A stretch of 64,000 bases of DNA from Trypanosoma brucei gambiense DAL972 (taxonomy: Eukaryota; Euglenozoa; Kinetoplastea; Trypanosomatida; Trypanosomatidae): the NCBI RefSeq assembly GCF_000210295.1, contig NC_026741.1:1302001-1366000 (forward strand). Reading direction: 5' to 3'. The translations under genes were made by a program, and so were the position numbers. The first letter of the stretch is position 1. Each line of letters starts with the position of its first letter. Under the pieces are notes generated by a model that saw only the letters and a program-made list of their open reading frames with translations, had not been told where the DNA came from and did no database searches. Below are positions 50,455 through 60,303 of this stretch, piece after piece.

Positions 50455-53400
50455 ATGGATCCGCACCCAACGCCACTGAATCCCGATGCCACATGGGATG
50501 ACAATGGCTTACTATTTACGCTCCTGATGGGTGTTTTTGCATTTATAGGACTCGGTGCCGTTAGTGCTTTCACAGTGTATGCACCATCGATGTGGTTGCG
50601 CCGTGTCTTTCGGTTAAATCATACTGCTGTTGTTCTTGTTGAGGAAGAGCCCCTTGGTGGTGATGTGGAGACACTCCAGGCTCCCGATGACAAGGAACCG
50701 CGATATCGGAGAGTTGGATGTGCTCTTCCTTATCCATGCTCACTGTTCGTTTTACCCAGTTGGAAGTGCTGGCTGAGTGTAGAGGAAGCAGTGGAGGGTC
50801 TGGAAAATGTTTTTAAACCTTTAGTCGATTCAGAAAGTGGTAACCCCGCGGGTATCGGCGACAACGCAGACGACAGGGGAAGCGCAGTGGGTGATGATGA
50901 TGAGACGGCTCCACTTACTCGGGACCACATTTCCAGTGAGTACCCGGCCACAGTTGAGGTTGACATAGAGGGTGTTTCCTCTGGAAGTCCAGTAGGCAAC
51001 GTGCCGTCCCGGACGAATAGCGCGCCAAAAACACCATTGGACCCGCATGTTGCGGTCTACCTGTACTTCCTGAAGTTGTTCTCGACCGTGTTTATCCTAG
51101 GTTCTTGCATCAATTTGTGGATCTGTGTCCTGGCGGGAACAGACGATTATCGGGAGAAGAGTATGGTAAGCATGGATGAGAAGCATTGTGGCGCGCAAGG
51201 GAGTAACAGAACTGGGTGCATGGAACTCATGCCGTACTGCCACTACACGGATGCAGACACCTGCGTTCCTGTGCCCCTTCACGGTATTTATGATCTGACA
51301 ATGAGGAACATTACACCGAACAGCTGGCGTTTGTGGTTTGTGGCTCTCCTTGATATGGCGTTTTGTTTGTTTTTTATTGCGGCCATCGTCTATTACCTCC
51401 GGAAGGTGGATAAATATGTTGAAACAGTGATGCGACACCAGATGGAGTGCGCAGTTGGCCATCGAGTAGCGATTGTTGGCGGGTTAAAAGGGAGGGTATT
51501 AACGGAGGCGGCGTTTCGGCGACGCTATCTTCAGGAGGACTCGTACTTTGGTCCTAACAGGCGTGGCGTGAATACCTTTCGCTATCCAGTCGCTGTCGCA
51601 AATGCGCTCATGGGTGGAACACTGAGCGTTGATGACGGCGACACGTATCATCAGTATGATTGCGGCGGATTGAGTTGTATCTTTTCGTCTTGTTTTTTCA
51701 CTCGGTACAAAACAACACGGTCAAACGCCGTTTTCCTGCAAGATGGGAGCGTTCGGCGCATGCTATTCCCACGTGACCCACCACCCGGTATGTACACCTA
51801 TATGGACAAAACTGAGGAAGCGATGGAGGGCCTGCAGGAGGCCGTCGCCGATTACAAGGTTTTTCACAAGTTAGCGAATCACGTGAGTTACAAGAAGCGG
51901 CAGGAGTTGCACAAAAAACTGCTTCTCGTGCGTGCTTCTTTCCCGTTCTGTTTCAGCATGATATCCAAAGTTGACTACTGGAAAAAGGCCTTCATTGAGC
52001 GGGCAACAAAGCTGAATCGTTTTGTAGATGAGGTACCTGCTAGGAAACCTAAGGGGATTGCTTATGTTGTGTTTGACAATCCACTCGCAGCCTACGAGTT
52101 TGTAAACCTTTTTTACGCCCAGCACAGAGGAGCTTCAGGCACATGGGCGGCCATTGCAGGCCCCCCTAATGGCATAATCGAAATGAACATAACAACGAAC
52201 CGACAAGTGGGCTGGGTGCGGCGTATTGTGGTCGCTGTGATATATATTTTAATGTTGCTGTTTTGGTCTGTCCCTGTCGGTTTTCTGAGTTCCATTGACA
52301 ATATTTCCAAAATCCCCGGAATGGGATGGCTCTCTCGAGATTCTTCCAAGTTGCCTGAAAATGTACGAAGTGCTATCGCAGCCCTCCTACCGGTTGGTGT
52401 GCTCGCGTTGTTTAACATAGCACTCCCTTATATTGTCCGCATTCTTGCCATTGCCATGGGGGTAATAAACATGTACGAGCGTGAGGAGTGTGCATTACAC
52501 CTACAGTACCTTTTCATGGTCCTTACTGGTGTCATATTTCAGGCTCCGCTTCAAAACGGCATGGAAGAGTTGAACCGCTTGATTACAGAAATATCGCGCG
52601 ATAGCATTGCAAAGCTTTTCGTAACTTTTGTAACTCCGGAGGGAGGTTATTGGTACACAAAGGTTGTTATGGGCTTGTGTGTATCCACATGGGTTGCATT
52701 TCTCAACCCTGGGACACTGACTCTGGTTGTGCTACAGCACAAGCTGGCGAACGTGCAGCGTGTGTACAACGAACTCTTTGGTCCTTGTCTGTTCGAGTGG
52801 CCGCACCTGTACAGCTTCGATCTTTCCCTATTAGCCATGGGGCTTCTCTTCCACATGACTGTTCCGTTGCTTTCGTTTTTTGTTGGCATCTACTTCGTTG
52901 TGCGCTACTTTACGCAGCGTGGCATGCTGTACGACCGTTACCGCCCTGAAAATCATCCGCGTCAGGACTGCACCCCATTCGGTGCGGCAGGAATGGTTAT
53001 TCGTGCAGCTTGTTGGTTGTATTGCTTAGGCGCAGTTGGCGGGGTGTTGTTCATGAACGAATTGGATCATTTGGGTGGACTACTCATTTGTTCTGTTTCG
53101 TTTACCCTGAGTGTGATCCTGTTGGCCTACACACACATCACAACTCGTCGATGGATCGCTACCTTACCTAATGCACGGAGACTCCTCAGGAACAGAGTAC
53201 CTCGCTCAGTCCAAACGCAGTATGGCACCTCCCGCAGCGCCGACAATGTGGTGGCCCCTAAGTTACCTAACCCCAAACCACCAGCACGTGCAGAAGAAGA
53301 ACGCAGGGAGGCTGATAGCGCCGTCACTTTCCAGGGAGCAACATTGCCTGTTGTACCAAGAAAACAGTATTCCATGGAAACGTTGGACTTAGCCTTCGAC

Positions 53401-53769
53401 GGCGTCGCGGGTCCGACACATTGCGCGCCAACGACGTCACTCCTCTGGCAAAGCCGAGGGATGCAAAGCTCCCCGGTAGGCTCAGTTTGTAACCTCCAAG
53501 ACCCTGACGGTACCGAAATGGAAGGTGTGGTTGAGTGGGATGCCGCACCTGATGCGGAAGACGATATGCTTTATCACAGAATGTCCCTATTGCCACACAA
53601 TCCTAATGTGGATTCCCGCTACAATCCCAGACACCAGCAGCTTCAGCGCATAAACATCACACATGAGATTGAGCGGTTAGAGGAAACCATATTCCATGTG
53701 GAACGTTACTGGGACGCTCCGTACTCAGAAGTCAACCCGGAAGAATGTGGCATCATAGAACAGCGGTAG
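50455..53769 (+). CDS. OSCA/TMEM63 (CSC1-like) family ion channel
   Basis: An 1104-residue polytopic membrane protein. A first span lies at about 20-43, two more near 200-228 and 291-315, and a cytosolic domain at 316-585 that ends with KGIAYVVFDNPLAAYEF, the RRM-like feature of this family. The pore module starts near 589: WSVPVGFLSSI, then spans near 640-672 (LLPVGVLALFNIALPYIV), 680-700, 735-755, 790-820, 845-870 and 880-905, about ten to eleven in all as expected. Family members are calcium-permeable, mechanically or osmotically gated cation channels of the plasma membrane or endomembranes. Kinetoplastid features are an Asp/Glu-rich insert at about 120-195 and a 200-residue disordered C-terminal tail. 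Family assignment comes from architecture and motif spacing. The gating stimulus and location in this organism are unknown. Confidence 0.9.
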   Translation: MDPHPTPLNPDATWDDNGLLFTLLMGVFAFIGLGAVSAFTVYAPSMWLRRVFRLNHTAVVLVEEEPLGGDVETLQAPDDKEPRYRRVGCALPYPCSLFVLPSWKCWLSVEEAVEGLENVFKPLVDSESGNPAGIGDNADDRGSAVGDDDETAPLTRDHISSEYPATVEVDIEGVSSGSPVGNVPSRTNSAPKTPLDPHVAVYLYFLKLFSTVFILGSCINLWICVLAGTDDYREKSMVSMDEKHCGAQGSNRTGCMELMPYCHYTDADTCVPVPLHGIYDLTMRNITPNSWRLWFVALLDMAFCLFFIAAIVYYLRKVDKYVETVMRHQMECAVGHRVAIVGGLKGRVLTEAAFRRRYLQEDSYFGPNRRGVNTFRYPVAVANALMGGTLSVDDGDTYHQYDCGGLSCIFSSCFFTRYKTTRSNAVFLQDGSVRRMLFPRDPPPGMYTYMDKTEEAMEGLQEAVADYKVFHKLANHVSYKKRQELHKKLLLVRASFPFCFSMISKVDYWKKAFIERATKLNRFVDEVPARKPKGIAYVVFDNPLAAYEFVNLFYAQHRGASGTWAAIAGPPNGIIEMNITTNRQVGWVRRIVVAVIYILMLLFWSVPVGFLSSIDNISKIPGMGWLSRDSSKLPENVRSAIAALLPVGVLALFNIALPYIVRILAIAMGVINMYEREECALHLQYLFMVLTGVIFQAPLQNGMEELNRLITEISRDSIAKLFVTFVTPEGGYWYTKVVMGLCVSTWVAFLNPGTLTLVVLQHKLANVQRVYNELFGPCLFEWPHLYSFDLSLLAMGLLFHMTVPLLSFFVGIYFVVRYFTQRGMLYDRYRPENHPRQDCTPFGAAGMVIRAACWLYCLGAVGGVLFMNELDHLGGLLICSVSFTLSVILLAYTHITTRRWIATLPNARRLLRNRVPRSVQTQYGTSRSADNVVAPKLPNPKPPARAEEERREADSAVTFQGATLPVVPRKQYSMETLDLAFDGVAGPTHCAPTTSLLWQSRGMQSSPVGSVCNLQDPDGTEMEGVVEWDAAPDAEDDMLYHRMSLLPHNPNVDSRYNPRHQQLQRINITHEIERLEETIFHVERYWDAPYSEVNPEECGIIEQR

Positions 53770-54967
53770 CAGGAGCTAAGTAGTGTTGCGCATGTGTGAC
53801 ACTTGCAAAGGTGATGGTAAAGGTCGCTGTTGGTGCTTTAAAAGAAGTTAAAGGGTAAAAAGAGCTCCGTAGCGCACGTACGGATACGATGGTGTTTACG
53901 GATTAAATGTAATGTGTGTAGATCTGGGTGTGTGTTTGGTTTGCCAACTGTAATGTGTTCCAAATTGACGGCGAATTAGTCGGCTACCTGCTTTTGCTAC
54001 GAATGTGTTCGCATTGCTCTTCTCTTCATTTTTCTAGTGGAATGCTTTCGTTCCTTTACGTTTTTGATTTTTACTTTTTTTGTTTTCTTGGACACGCACA
54101 CGTCCTCCTGTTTCTCTCTCTTTGGTTTAGTTTCCTCTGTTTATATGCTTTACTTCAGCCTTCACCGGTGTTTACTGATGTTTCATTTCGACCTCTCCGA
54201 GGCGAGGGGTTAGAATGGCTGGGGGAATATGTGACGTTCGTTTGTTCATATAAATAAAAACATGCGTCCGTATGCGTGTTTATGTCGTTGAATACTATTG
54301 TGGGTGGCGGTAAAGGTTTCGCATAAAGGGAGATGGGCAGGTGAGGGGTGGATGTTTAATGTGAGTGTTGTCGGCTGATGGGAAGACTGAAAAGTGAAGA
54401 AAAATAGAATGAATGAACTAAACCAAAGACGCAATCCTTTCTGTCTTCACATTTGTGAAGAGTGTAGTGGTTGGCTGTGTACAGTCATGTGGCCGGTGTT
54501 GAATTTGCACCAACCAATGGAACGAAAGGGGGAAAAAGGCATTACCATCGGCCGCCGCCCCCGGTTCGTAGTCCGTTGCAGTAATGAAGGAGGGGGATAA
54601 GAGAGGCCGCTATTGTTGCTTTTTGATGTAGCTGTTAACTCAATTAGCTCTTCGCTGAAGCGTTACTTGTTTGTCTGCTTGCTCCTTTCTTGTTTTGTCC
54701 ATCACTGATGTTTGGTGTACAAACATTTGGCTTAGTTAAGCTGAGGGAAGGCAACCACTGGGCAGGTAGCTCAAAGGAATAAATAAGTGGGACAAGGGTG
54801 AATAAGGTCCACGTAACGAGGGAAACAAGGAAGGAGAGTGGTAAGGTTTAAACTCGAATTGAACGGGTATCCATACAAAAAAATACGGAAAAGGGAGAAA
54901 TTTGACGCACTAACCGTAGCTTTAGTGGGGAAGAAGAGGGAGGAAAGGCGAGAGAAGAAAAAGAAAA
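53770..54967. other. 1.2 kb intergenic spacer
   Basis: The 3' UTR of the channel gene is followed by a T-rich tract near 54667-54700, a candidate AG at 54734-54735, and a purine-rich leader for delta-COP. Frames in it lack an ATG start, or lie in the T-rich region, and appear non-coding. Confidence 0.75.
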
Positions 54968-56563
54968 ATGACCGTTATTGTTGCTGGGATAGTCAACAAA
55001 CAGGGGGGCATTGTCCTCTCGCGGCACTTCAACGACATCACTCGCGTTCGTGTTGAGGGCCTTCTTTCCGCCTTCCCTCGGTTGATGGAGGCATCGACTA
55101 ACAAGCAAGTGACGTACGTCGACGCGGGTGCAGTCCGTTACGTCTACCAGCCACTGGATGATTTATTTCTTGTGCTTATAACCACGCGCAGCAGCAACAT
55201 TGTGGAGGACCTCGACACGCTGCATCTCATGGGTCGCCTTATTACGGAGCACGTCGGAACAGTGAGCGAGGTGTTTTTGCAGGAGAAGGCTTTCAAGGTG
55301 TTCTTTGCTTTGGACGAAGTGATCGTTGGAGGCCGGCGTGAAAACACAACCACGGAGCAGATACAAACCTACTTGGAGATGCAGTCACACGAAGAAATGA
55401 TGGTCCGAGAAGAGAAGCGGTTGCAAATGGAACGTGCGAAGAAGGACGCATCGCGTAAAGCGCACGAACTACGCGACAAACGTCAACGCGGACTGAACCC
55501 GTACACCGGTATCGGCTCAGACAGCGTAGGTTATGGCAGTGGGGGAGCAGCAGTGAGTGTAAGCCGACCCGCGGCTGAGGCAAGCAGTCGGATAGATACT
55601 ATGGATGAATTGGGTCCCACTCGAATAGCTGGGATGGCGAGCGGAAGTGCTGACTCTTTGTCCGGCCGAAAGGTTGGCCGCGGCGGTGGTTTGGCGCTTG
55701 GGGTTGCGAGAAAAGCCGATATCACTTCACGTGTGCTGCAAGAAGCCGGATTACCGGTGGGTGCGGTTGCAACCAAACTGCCGGTAGGGGATGCAGGGGC
55801 TGCAGCAAAGGCACCGGAGTTTGATGGCCCAATCGAGGGTATTCACGTTGTCGTGGAGGAGAAAATTAGTGCTACCCTCGATCGTGATGGCGGAAGCGGT
55901 CCCGTCGATGTGCGCGGCGAGCTTTCCGTACTTGTCAACGACCCGCACCTGGCAAACGTGAAGTTGATGCTTTCTCCAACAAGCGACGAGTTCTCATTCC
56001 GTGCTCACGCTAAGGTGCACAAGGAAATATTCGCAGAAGACCGTGTCTTAGCGATGCGGGAAAACAAACCGTTCCCTGTCCACCAGCCCGTCACAATCTT
56101 ACGCTGGCGACTCAACAACTCTTCCGGTGTTCAGCCCCCTCTTACGTTTTCTTGCTGGCCCAACGCTGGGAGCATTACAGTTGAGTATGAAATATCCAAT
56201 GCGGATTTGGTTGAACAGGGATTATGCGACGTGCGCGTGACGCTTCCTCTACGTGGTGCGATCGCTGCTACGGTGGAGTCGACGACTGGTTCGTGTAGCA
56301 CTCAGGAGGACTGTGTGGTGTGGCAGATCCCCCAAGTGAGCAACCATGTGAATGCAAGCGGAAACTGTGAGGTGGTACTCGCCGATCCCGATTGCGCTGC
56401 ATCCGGCGCCGACGAAGTGTTTTTTCCGGTTGATGTTACCTTCAAAACGCGAGCAACCGCTGCACACGTACGTGTGCTGGAGGTCGTGCAGACGGAGAAC
56501 GGAGTACCGGTGAAATTCACTCAAGAGACGCAACTCACTGCGGAAGGATACAACGTACAGTAA
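54968..56563 (+). CDS. delta-COP: Coatomer subunit delta (delta-COP)
   Basis: A 531-residue subunit of the COPI coat, which drives retrograde Golgi-to-ER transport. The N-terminal longin-type domain at about 1-135 has GGIVLSRHFNDI, FPRLMEAS and LDDLFLVLITTRSSN followed by VSEVFLQEKAFKVFFALDE, the classical delta-COP signature. A charged helix follows at about 140-175 (EEKRLQMERAKKDASRKAHE), then a Gly/Ser-rich linker. The C-terminal mu-homology domain begins near 286 (GIHVVVEEKISATLDRDGG) and runs to the end, including LRWRLNN and PLTFSCWPN. Length is close to the yeast and mammalian proteins (about 510-550), so it is complete. The first ATG is used and an A/G-rich leader precedes it. Confidence 0.96.
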   Translation: MTVIVAGIVNKQGGIVLSRHFNDITRVRVEGLLSAFPRLMEASTNKQVTYVDAGAVRYVYQPLDDLFLVLITTRSSNIVEDLDTLHLMGRLITEHVGTVSEVFLQEKAFKVFFALDEVIVGGRRENTTTEQIQTYLEMQSHEEMMVREEKRLQMERAKKDASRKAHELRDKRQRGLNPYTGIGSDSVGYGSGGAAVSVSRPAAEASSRIDTMDELGPTRIAGMASGSADSLSGRKVGRGGGLALGVARKADITSRVLQEAGLPVGAVATKLPVGDAGAAAKAPEFDGPIEGIHVVVEEKISATLDRDGGSGPVDVRGELSVLVNDPHLANVKLMLSPTSDEFSFRAHAKVHKEIFAEDRVLAMRENKPFPVHQPVTILRWRLNNSSGVQPPLTFSCWPNAGSITVEYEISNADLVEQGLCDVRVTLPLRGAIAATVESTTGSCSTQEDCVVWQIPQVSNHVNASGNCEVVLADPDCAASGADEVFFPVDVTFKTRATAAHVRVLEVVQTENGVPVKFTQETQLTAEGYNVQ

Positions 56564-56937
56564 CGCATTGCACGTCACTATGGATGCGCCTGTGCTGTGC
56601 ATTTTAGAGAGTAGGAGTCATGAGCTGCAAGGATGGTGGGAGCGACAGGGAAGACACTGCGAATGGAAGTGTATAATGCTGATGCTTTCCTTGCAGATGG
56701 GAAAGAGAGGAAAAATATACATATATATACTTGTAAGGAAACCCGAGGGGTTTGAGGTTCTGTCTCGAGTAAGTGAGACCTGCGGGAAGCGTTGTTTTTA
56801 GAATATTGTAAGCGGGAAGGAGACAACTTTTTTCTCCTTACTTTCCCTCTTTTTTTTCTTGGGGGGGGGGGCTCTTCAGCTTTGTCGACTCTTCCCCATA
56901 CTTGCTTTCTTTCACCACCTGGAGTAAAACCCTTATT

Positions 56938-56958
56938 TGTGTGTGTGTGTGTGTGTGT
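56938..56958. repeat. (GT)n microsatellite
   Basis: About ten GT units in the delta-COP 3' flank. Confidence 0.9.
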
Positions 56959-57188
56959 ATCCTGCTACCTCTATCATTCATATGCATGGGTGAAAGGTTT
57001 CAACGCAGAGGTACTCTCTATTTTTATTGAAGTAAGCGGCGGTTTTGTTTCGTTGTTGTCACTCTAGTGAATACCTTGAGGTACCTTTCTCTTCTCCCGT
57101 GCTGTCCCAGTTATGTGCACCCTTGACGAAACTGCGTTTAAATATGCAACCCCCACACTACCGATATTCCAAATATTCGTGTTATATA

Positions 57189-57297
57189 TTTTATTTCTAT
57201 TCCCTTCATCTTTTTTTTCGTCTCTTTTCTCTACCCTTTTCATTTGCAACAATGTGTTGACGCTTATTGGTTCACGTGTCCATACTGTGTGGGAAAG
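57189..57297 (+). promoter_or_regulatory. Likely trans-splice acceptor for L39
   Basis: A 55-base T/C-rich tract has its first following AG at 57296-57297, giving a leader of about 115 bases. Other AGs closer to the ATG are possible. Confidence 0.5.
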
Positions 57298-57413
57298 AAG
57301 GGTTAAGTGCTCGACTACAGGTCCACATATTGACGTTTGTACGCCAGTATTCAAAGCCACCAAGCACAGCTTACGCGAAACACAGACACAAGAACCAACC
57401 AACAGCAAACAAA

Positions 57414-57569
57414 ATGGGACGTTTCAAGCCACTCGCTATTAAGAAGAAGTACGCCAAGAAGCTGAAGCAGAACAGGCCAGTGCCGTATTGGATCCGTCTG
57501 CGTACCGGCAACCGCATCAAGTGGAATGAGAAGCGCCGCCACTGGCGCCGCACGAAGCTCCATTATTAA
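57414..57569 (+). CDS. RPL39: 60S ribosomal protein L39 (eL39)
   Basis: A 51-residue basic protein that sits at the end of the nascent-peptide exit tunnel of the cytosolic large subunit. [20 protein letters not shown] at the start, then [12 protein letters not shown] and RRHWRRTKL near the end match eL39 closely, and 51 residues is the usual eukaryotic length. The longer open frame that begins at a TTG 49 codons upstream is rejected because those residues have no counterpart in the family and lie in the leader. The ATG context (AAACAAAATGG) is good. The gene is easily missed by length cut-offs. Confidence 0.97.
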   Translation: MGRFKPLAIKKKYAKKLKQNRPVPYWIRLRTGNRIKWNEKRRHWRRTKLHY

Positions 57570-58018
57570 GTTGGGGTAATGTTAAGCTGTGGGCCAATCC
57601 ATGAGGTGCGATTTGCGAAGTTTCCAGAGTGCGGAGGAACAGATAAGATCCAAAAGAAAGTACTCGACGAACTTGTGCGTTCATATACATGGAAAAGTCT
57701 CATGCACGCGTTGGACTACCCTTCATGTGTTTTTTCTCTTTTTTAATTATTTAATTTTTTACTGTCAGAAGATCGATTGTATGACCGTTGCCTCCATCAT
57801 TAATTAATCTGACAAAAAGTAAATATATATATATATAAGCCATAAAAAAAATGCAGTGGGGAGAGGCGCCGACTCAGCGCGTAACCTCTCTACTTTTCTC
57901 TGTCTTGTTTGTGGTCTCCTGAAGGTTTACTCACTGTTGCCGATGACATTTTTCTTTCATGTTGGACATCCTTCCCATTGGAAGGAAAGGACAAGATAAG
58001 TGATTACAGAAAATTAAT
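57570..58018. other. Intergenic spacer
   Basis: A 449-base spacer with the L39 3' UTR, a short TA repeat near 57823-57837, and a C/T-rich acceptor tract with AG at 57923-57924. Confidence 0.75.
57884..57924 (+). promoter_or_regulatory. Likely trans-splice acceptor
   Basis: A C/T-rich tract ends in CTGAAG, with AG at 57923-57924, about 95 bases before the ATG at 58019. Confidence 0.5.
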
Positions 58019-58858
58019 ATGGACGCCACCAATTCGTGCAGGGCGCCAGTCCCCCCTTCACACGGACTGCAGCGCCGCCTTGAGCAGATGCTTCAGAAGC
58101 AGGTCGCCACAGAGGAGCGCATTGCACGACAGGGTGAGTTGATACAGCGCATAACGTACGGTTTCACCGTGTTGCGTGAGTATGCCACGCGCGCGGTCAC
58201 CCACATGAATCTTTCGCTGCATGATTTATTGCTTGTGGAGACATATATTGAAATAGAACCGGAAGAGCAACAAACAAAGGCAGTAGTCACAGATGCAAGC
58301 AGTGCCGATGGGTCGATGTGCCTCATCTCATGCGAATCCTCTACCCAATCACTGGTTGAAGAGGCGAAAGAAGTATACGCTGCGTTTGTACGTAAGCGCG
58401 TGTTGGATGAGACCTGCCCCGAGCCGGACGCGGCCACGCAGTTCCATTCGCTCACTGCAGCATCCTTTTATCTTCTTTTCCCTCATCTTACCGTTATGCT
58501 GGAGGAATTTGTCGGCGCCTTCGCCAGCGCCACTTCCCCGGAAAGCTCCACCACAAGTGGGACTGCAATGACGCCGGAGTGGTGGGCTTCGCTGGGCCGC
58601 GTGATCCGTTTCATTGAGCTTGGCGTAAAGCACTTTCCCGAGGTGTTTGCGGGGAATGAACTTTTATCCCGCCTGCAGGTTTCCATCTCCGCGGTTGTGG
58701 AAAAAAATATTAGGCACGGTGAACAGAGCGGCATTGGTGCCGCATTGTGCCTTTCTCAACGGGTTACCGCACTACATGAGAAGATGCAGCACTTGAACGT
58801 GAGTGACACCGGAAGCGACCACAGCGACGGCTGTTGTAGTTTTTCACATGATTTATGA
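58019..58858 (+). CDS. Unrecognised 279-residue helical protein
   Basis: No family is recognised. Residues 18-60 form a long charged helix with a plausible coiled-coil heptad (LQRRLEQMLQKQVATEERI), followed by a helical body, and the last 20 residues are Ser/Asp/His-rich and disordered. There is no signal peptide, membrane span or catalytic motif. Two hydrophobic helices near 155-175 (FYLLFPHLTVMLEEFVGAF) and 190-210 look like the buried core of a helical bundle. Coding composition matches neighbours and the start is the first ATG after the acceptor. A small adaptor or complex-subunit role is likely but unsupported. Confidence 0.82.
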   Translation: MDATNSCRAPVPPSHGLQRRLEQMLQKQVATEERIARQGELIQRITYGFTVLREYATRAVTHMNLSLHDLLLVETYIEIEPEEQQTKAVVTDASSADGSMCLISCESSTQSLVEEAKEVYAAFVRKRVLDETCPEPDAATQFHSLTAASFYLLFPHLTVMLEEFVGAFASATSPESSTTSGTAMTPEWWASLGRVIRFIELGVKHFPEVFAGNELLSRLQVSISAVVEKNIRHGEQSGIGAALCLSQRVTALHEKMQHLNVSDTGSDHSDGCCSFSHDL

Positions 58859-59299
58859 ACGGTGCTTAAACGCGTGCAAATCCCTCCTCCCTTCTGCATA
58901 CCCACACACACAAATGTCCTCTTTGTTATTTTTACTGGCATGCTTATTTATGTGATAGTCATCACTATTTTTATTTTTATTTTTTTATTGCTGCAGTGGT
59001 TTCGTTGATTGCAGATCAAGCAAATAGTTCTTTGCTCCTATTGGTGACCGGTCGAATGCGTGTCTCCACTGTGAAGGAAGAAAGGAGAGAGGGTAGCTAG
59101 TCAAAATCAGAGTCTGCCAGAGAAGTTTAGTTTAATATATTACACCTTATAATATACCATTGCTTTTTCTTTCATCTTTCGGCGGTGAGTCGTCTAGACT
59201 TCTCGTTGATGCCGTGTTTTTCCCCCCTTCTTCCTTGCTGGTCGCTCGCATCAAGTAATACTAACAGATCTCAACGAATTGTTTTGTTGATTGGCTTGA

Positions 59300-59325
59300 A
59301 TATATATATATATATATATATATAT
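59300..59325. repeat. (TA)n microsatellite
   Basis: About thirteen TA units. In the + strand frame these translate as alternating Ile-Tyr, a false N-terminal extension. Confidence 0.93.
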
Positions 59326-59416
59326 TATCCGCTTTGTTTTTGTTTTTCGGTATTTCCTTCTGTTGTTGAGGATGTGACATGCGGTGTGAGCGGTTGCGGT
59401 TACGGTGAACGAATTG

Positions 59417-59487
59417 CTTCATCTTTTCTTCTGCCTCTCTCGTTTCTTTTCTTTTTTCTTTACATTTTTGGTATCAACGCACTTGAG
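59417..59487 (+). promoter_or_regulatory. Strong trans-splice acceptor for mS34
   Basis: A T/C-rich tract at 59417-59469 has its first following AG at 59486-59487. The next in-frame ATG is 59530, giving a 42-base leader and fixing the start. Confidence 0.6.
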
Positions 59488-59529
59488 TGGAGTGTGTTCA
59501 CTGCCACGCCTTCAGTTGCGGTGGGAAAG

Positions 59530-60303
59530 ATGTTACGGTGCGCACGCGTGGCGCTGCGAGCTGACCCACTGAATGGCGGCAGTTCCATGACGTTGGGCTC
59601 GAAAGGAAGTAAACTATCGCCTGAACCCCATAGGAGACGTATGCCATGGACCGCAGCGAAAGAATACGTACCGGGTGTTGTTCTCAATGCACGGGATAAG
59701 ATGGTGCTTGATGGCGTACAACTCCTTGATATTGAAAGTATTGACCGAGCCTCGCAATTAGATCCGCTGGAAGTGCTTCGCGCCGTCGTAGCCACACGTG
59801 AGTACAACATCTCCACGGGGAAGAATATTTTCCAACTAGCTTCGCAGGCGACTTACAATGGGCGCGGCCAGCGGTTTTATCGAAAGGAGTGGCAGGAAGG
59901 CACATACGACAAGTACGTAACTCTTTCAGCCATAGACTTTGACCGTGACGGGAATAAAGGGACAGCATATGGTTACATAACGTTCCATGGTGAAACAACA
60001 ACGCGACCGGTACAAGTTGATTTCGCGGATGTACCCGGGTGGTACATGGATTTCGTGGAAGAGCGGGCAGTTCCCTTCACTGGCATTGTCCCGCCACCAC
60101 CGAGTATTGGAACGGATGTGCCCGTTGATCCACATAGTTATCGTCTCAAGGCGTATCCTTACTATGACGCACCGAACCCGCCCGAATTCGTGGAGCGGCT
60201 GCTGAAGGATCGTGGTGTATTGCCCGACACCCCAACTGAAACGGCTGATGTTGATAAAGATCCCACCACTAGCGATGGGTCGGTGCATTATGATGGAAAG
60301 TAG
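59530..60303 (+). CDS. mS34: Mitochondrial ribosomal protein mS34 (MRP-S34 family)
   Basis: A 257-residue protein from the first ATG after the acceptor. It begins MLRCARVALRADPL, a typical Arg-rich mitochondrial presequence, while the longer open frame (from GTG 59185) would put a TA-repeat translation in front of it. The central region carries the MRP-S34 pattern: FQLASQATYNGRGQRFYRKEW, then a beta segment with KYVTLSAIDFDRDG, GTAYGYITFHGE and VDFADVPGW. This matches the family's order of a basic GxGxRxxRxxW loop followed by strands ending in G-x-(I/L)-x-F-x-G. mS34 belongs to the small mitoribosomal subunit. The acidic C-terminal 35 residues are probably disordered. The family call is by motif order, without an alignment. 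Confidence 0.82.
   Translation: MLRCARVALRADPLNGGSSMTLGSKGSKLSPEPHRRRMPWTAAKEYVPGVVLNARDKMVLDGVQLLDIESIDRASQLDPLEVLRAVVATREYNISTGKNIFQLASQATYNGRGQRFYRKEWQEGTYDKYVTLSAIDFDRDGNKGTAYGYITFHGETTTRPVQVDFADVPGWYMDFVEERAVPFTGIVPPPPSIGTDVPVDPHSYRLKAYPYYDAPNPPEFVERLLKDRGVLPDTPTETADVDKDPTTSDGSVHYDGK

Larger units (their letters stand above)
56564..57413. other. Intergenic spacer with GT microsatellite
   Basis: It contains the delta-COP 3' UTR, a run of ten Gs near 56861-56870, a GT repeat, and a T/C-rich tract at 57189-57244 that leads to the L39 acceptor. The L39 frame is open upstream to a TTG at 57267, but that extension is leader. Confidence 0.75.
58859..59529. other. Intergenic spacer with TA repeat, upstream of mS34
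   Basis: It contains the 3' UTR of the preceding gene, a TA microsatellite and a T/C tract. The mS34 frame stays open upstream through this region to a GTG at 59185, but the extra residues translate the TA repeat and pyrimidine tract and are leader or spacer. Confidence 0.75.
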
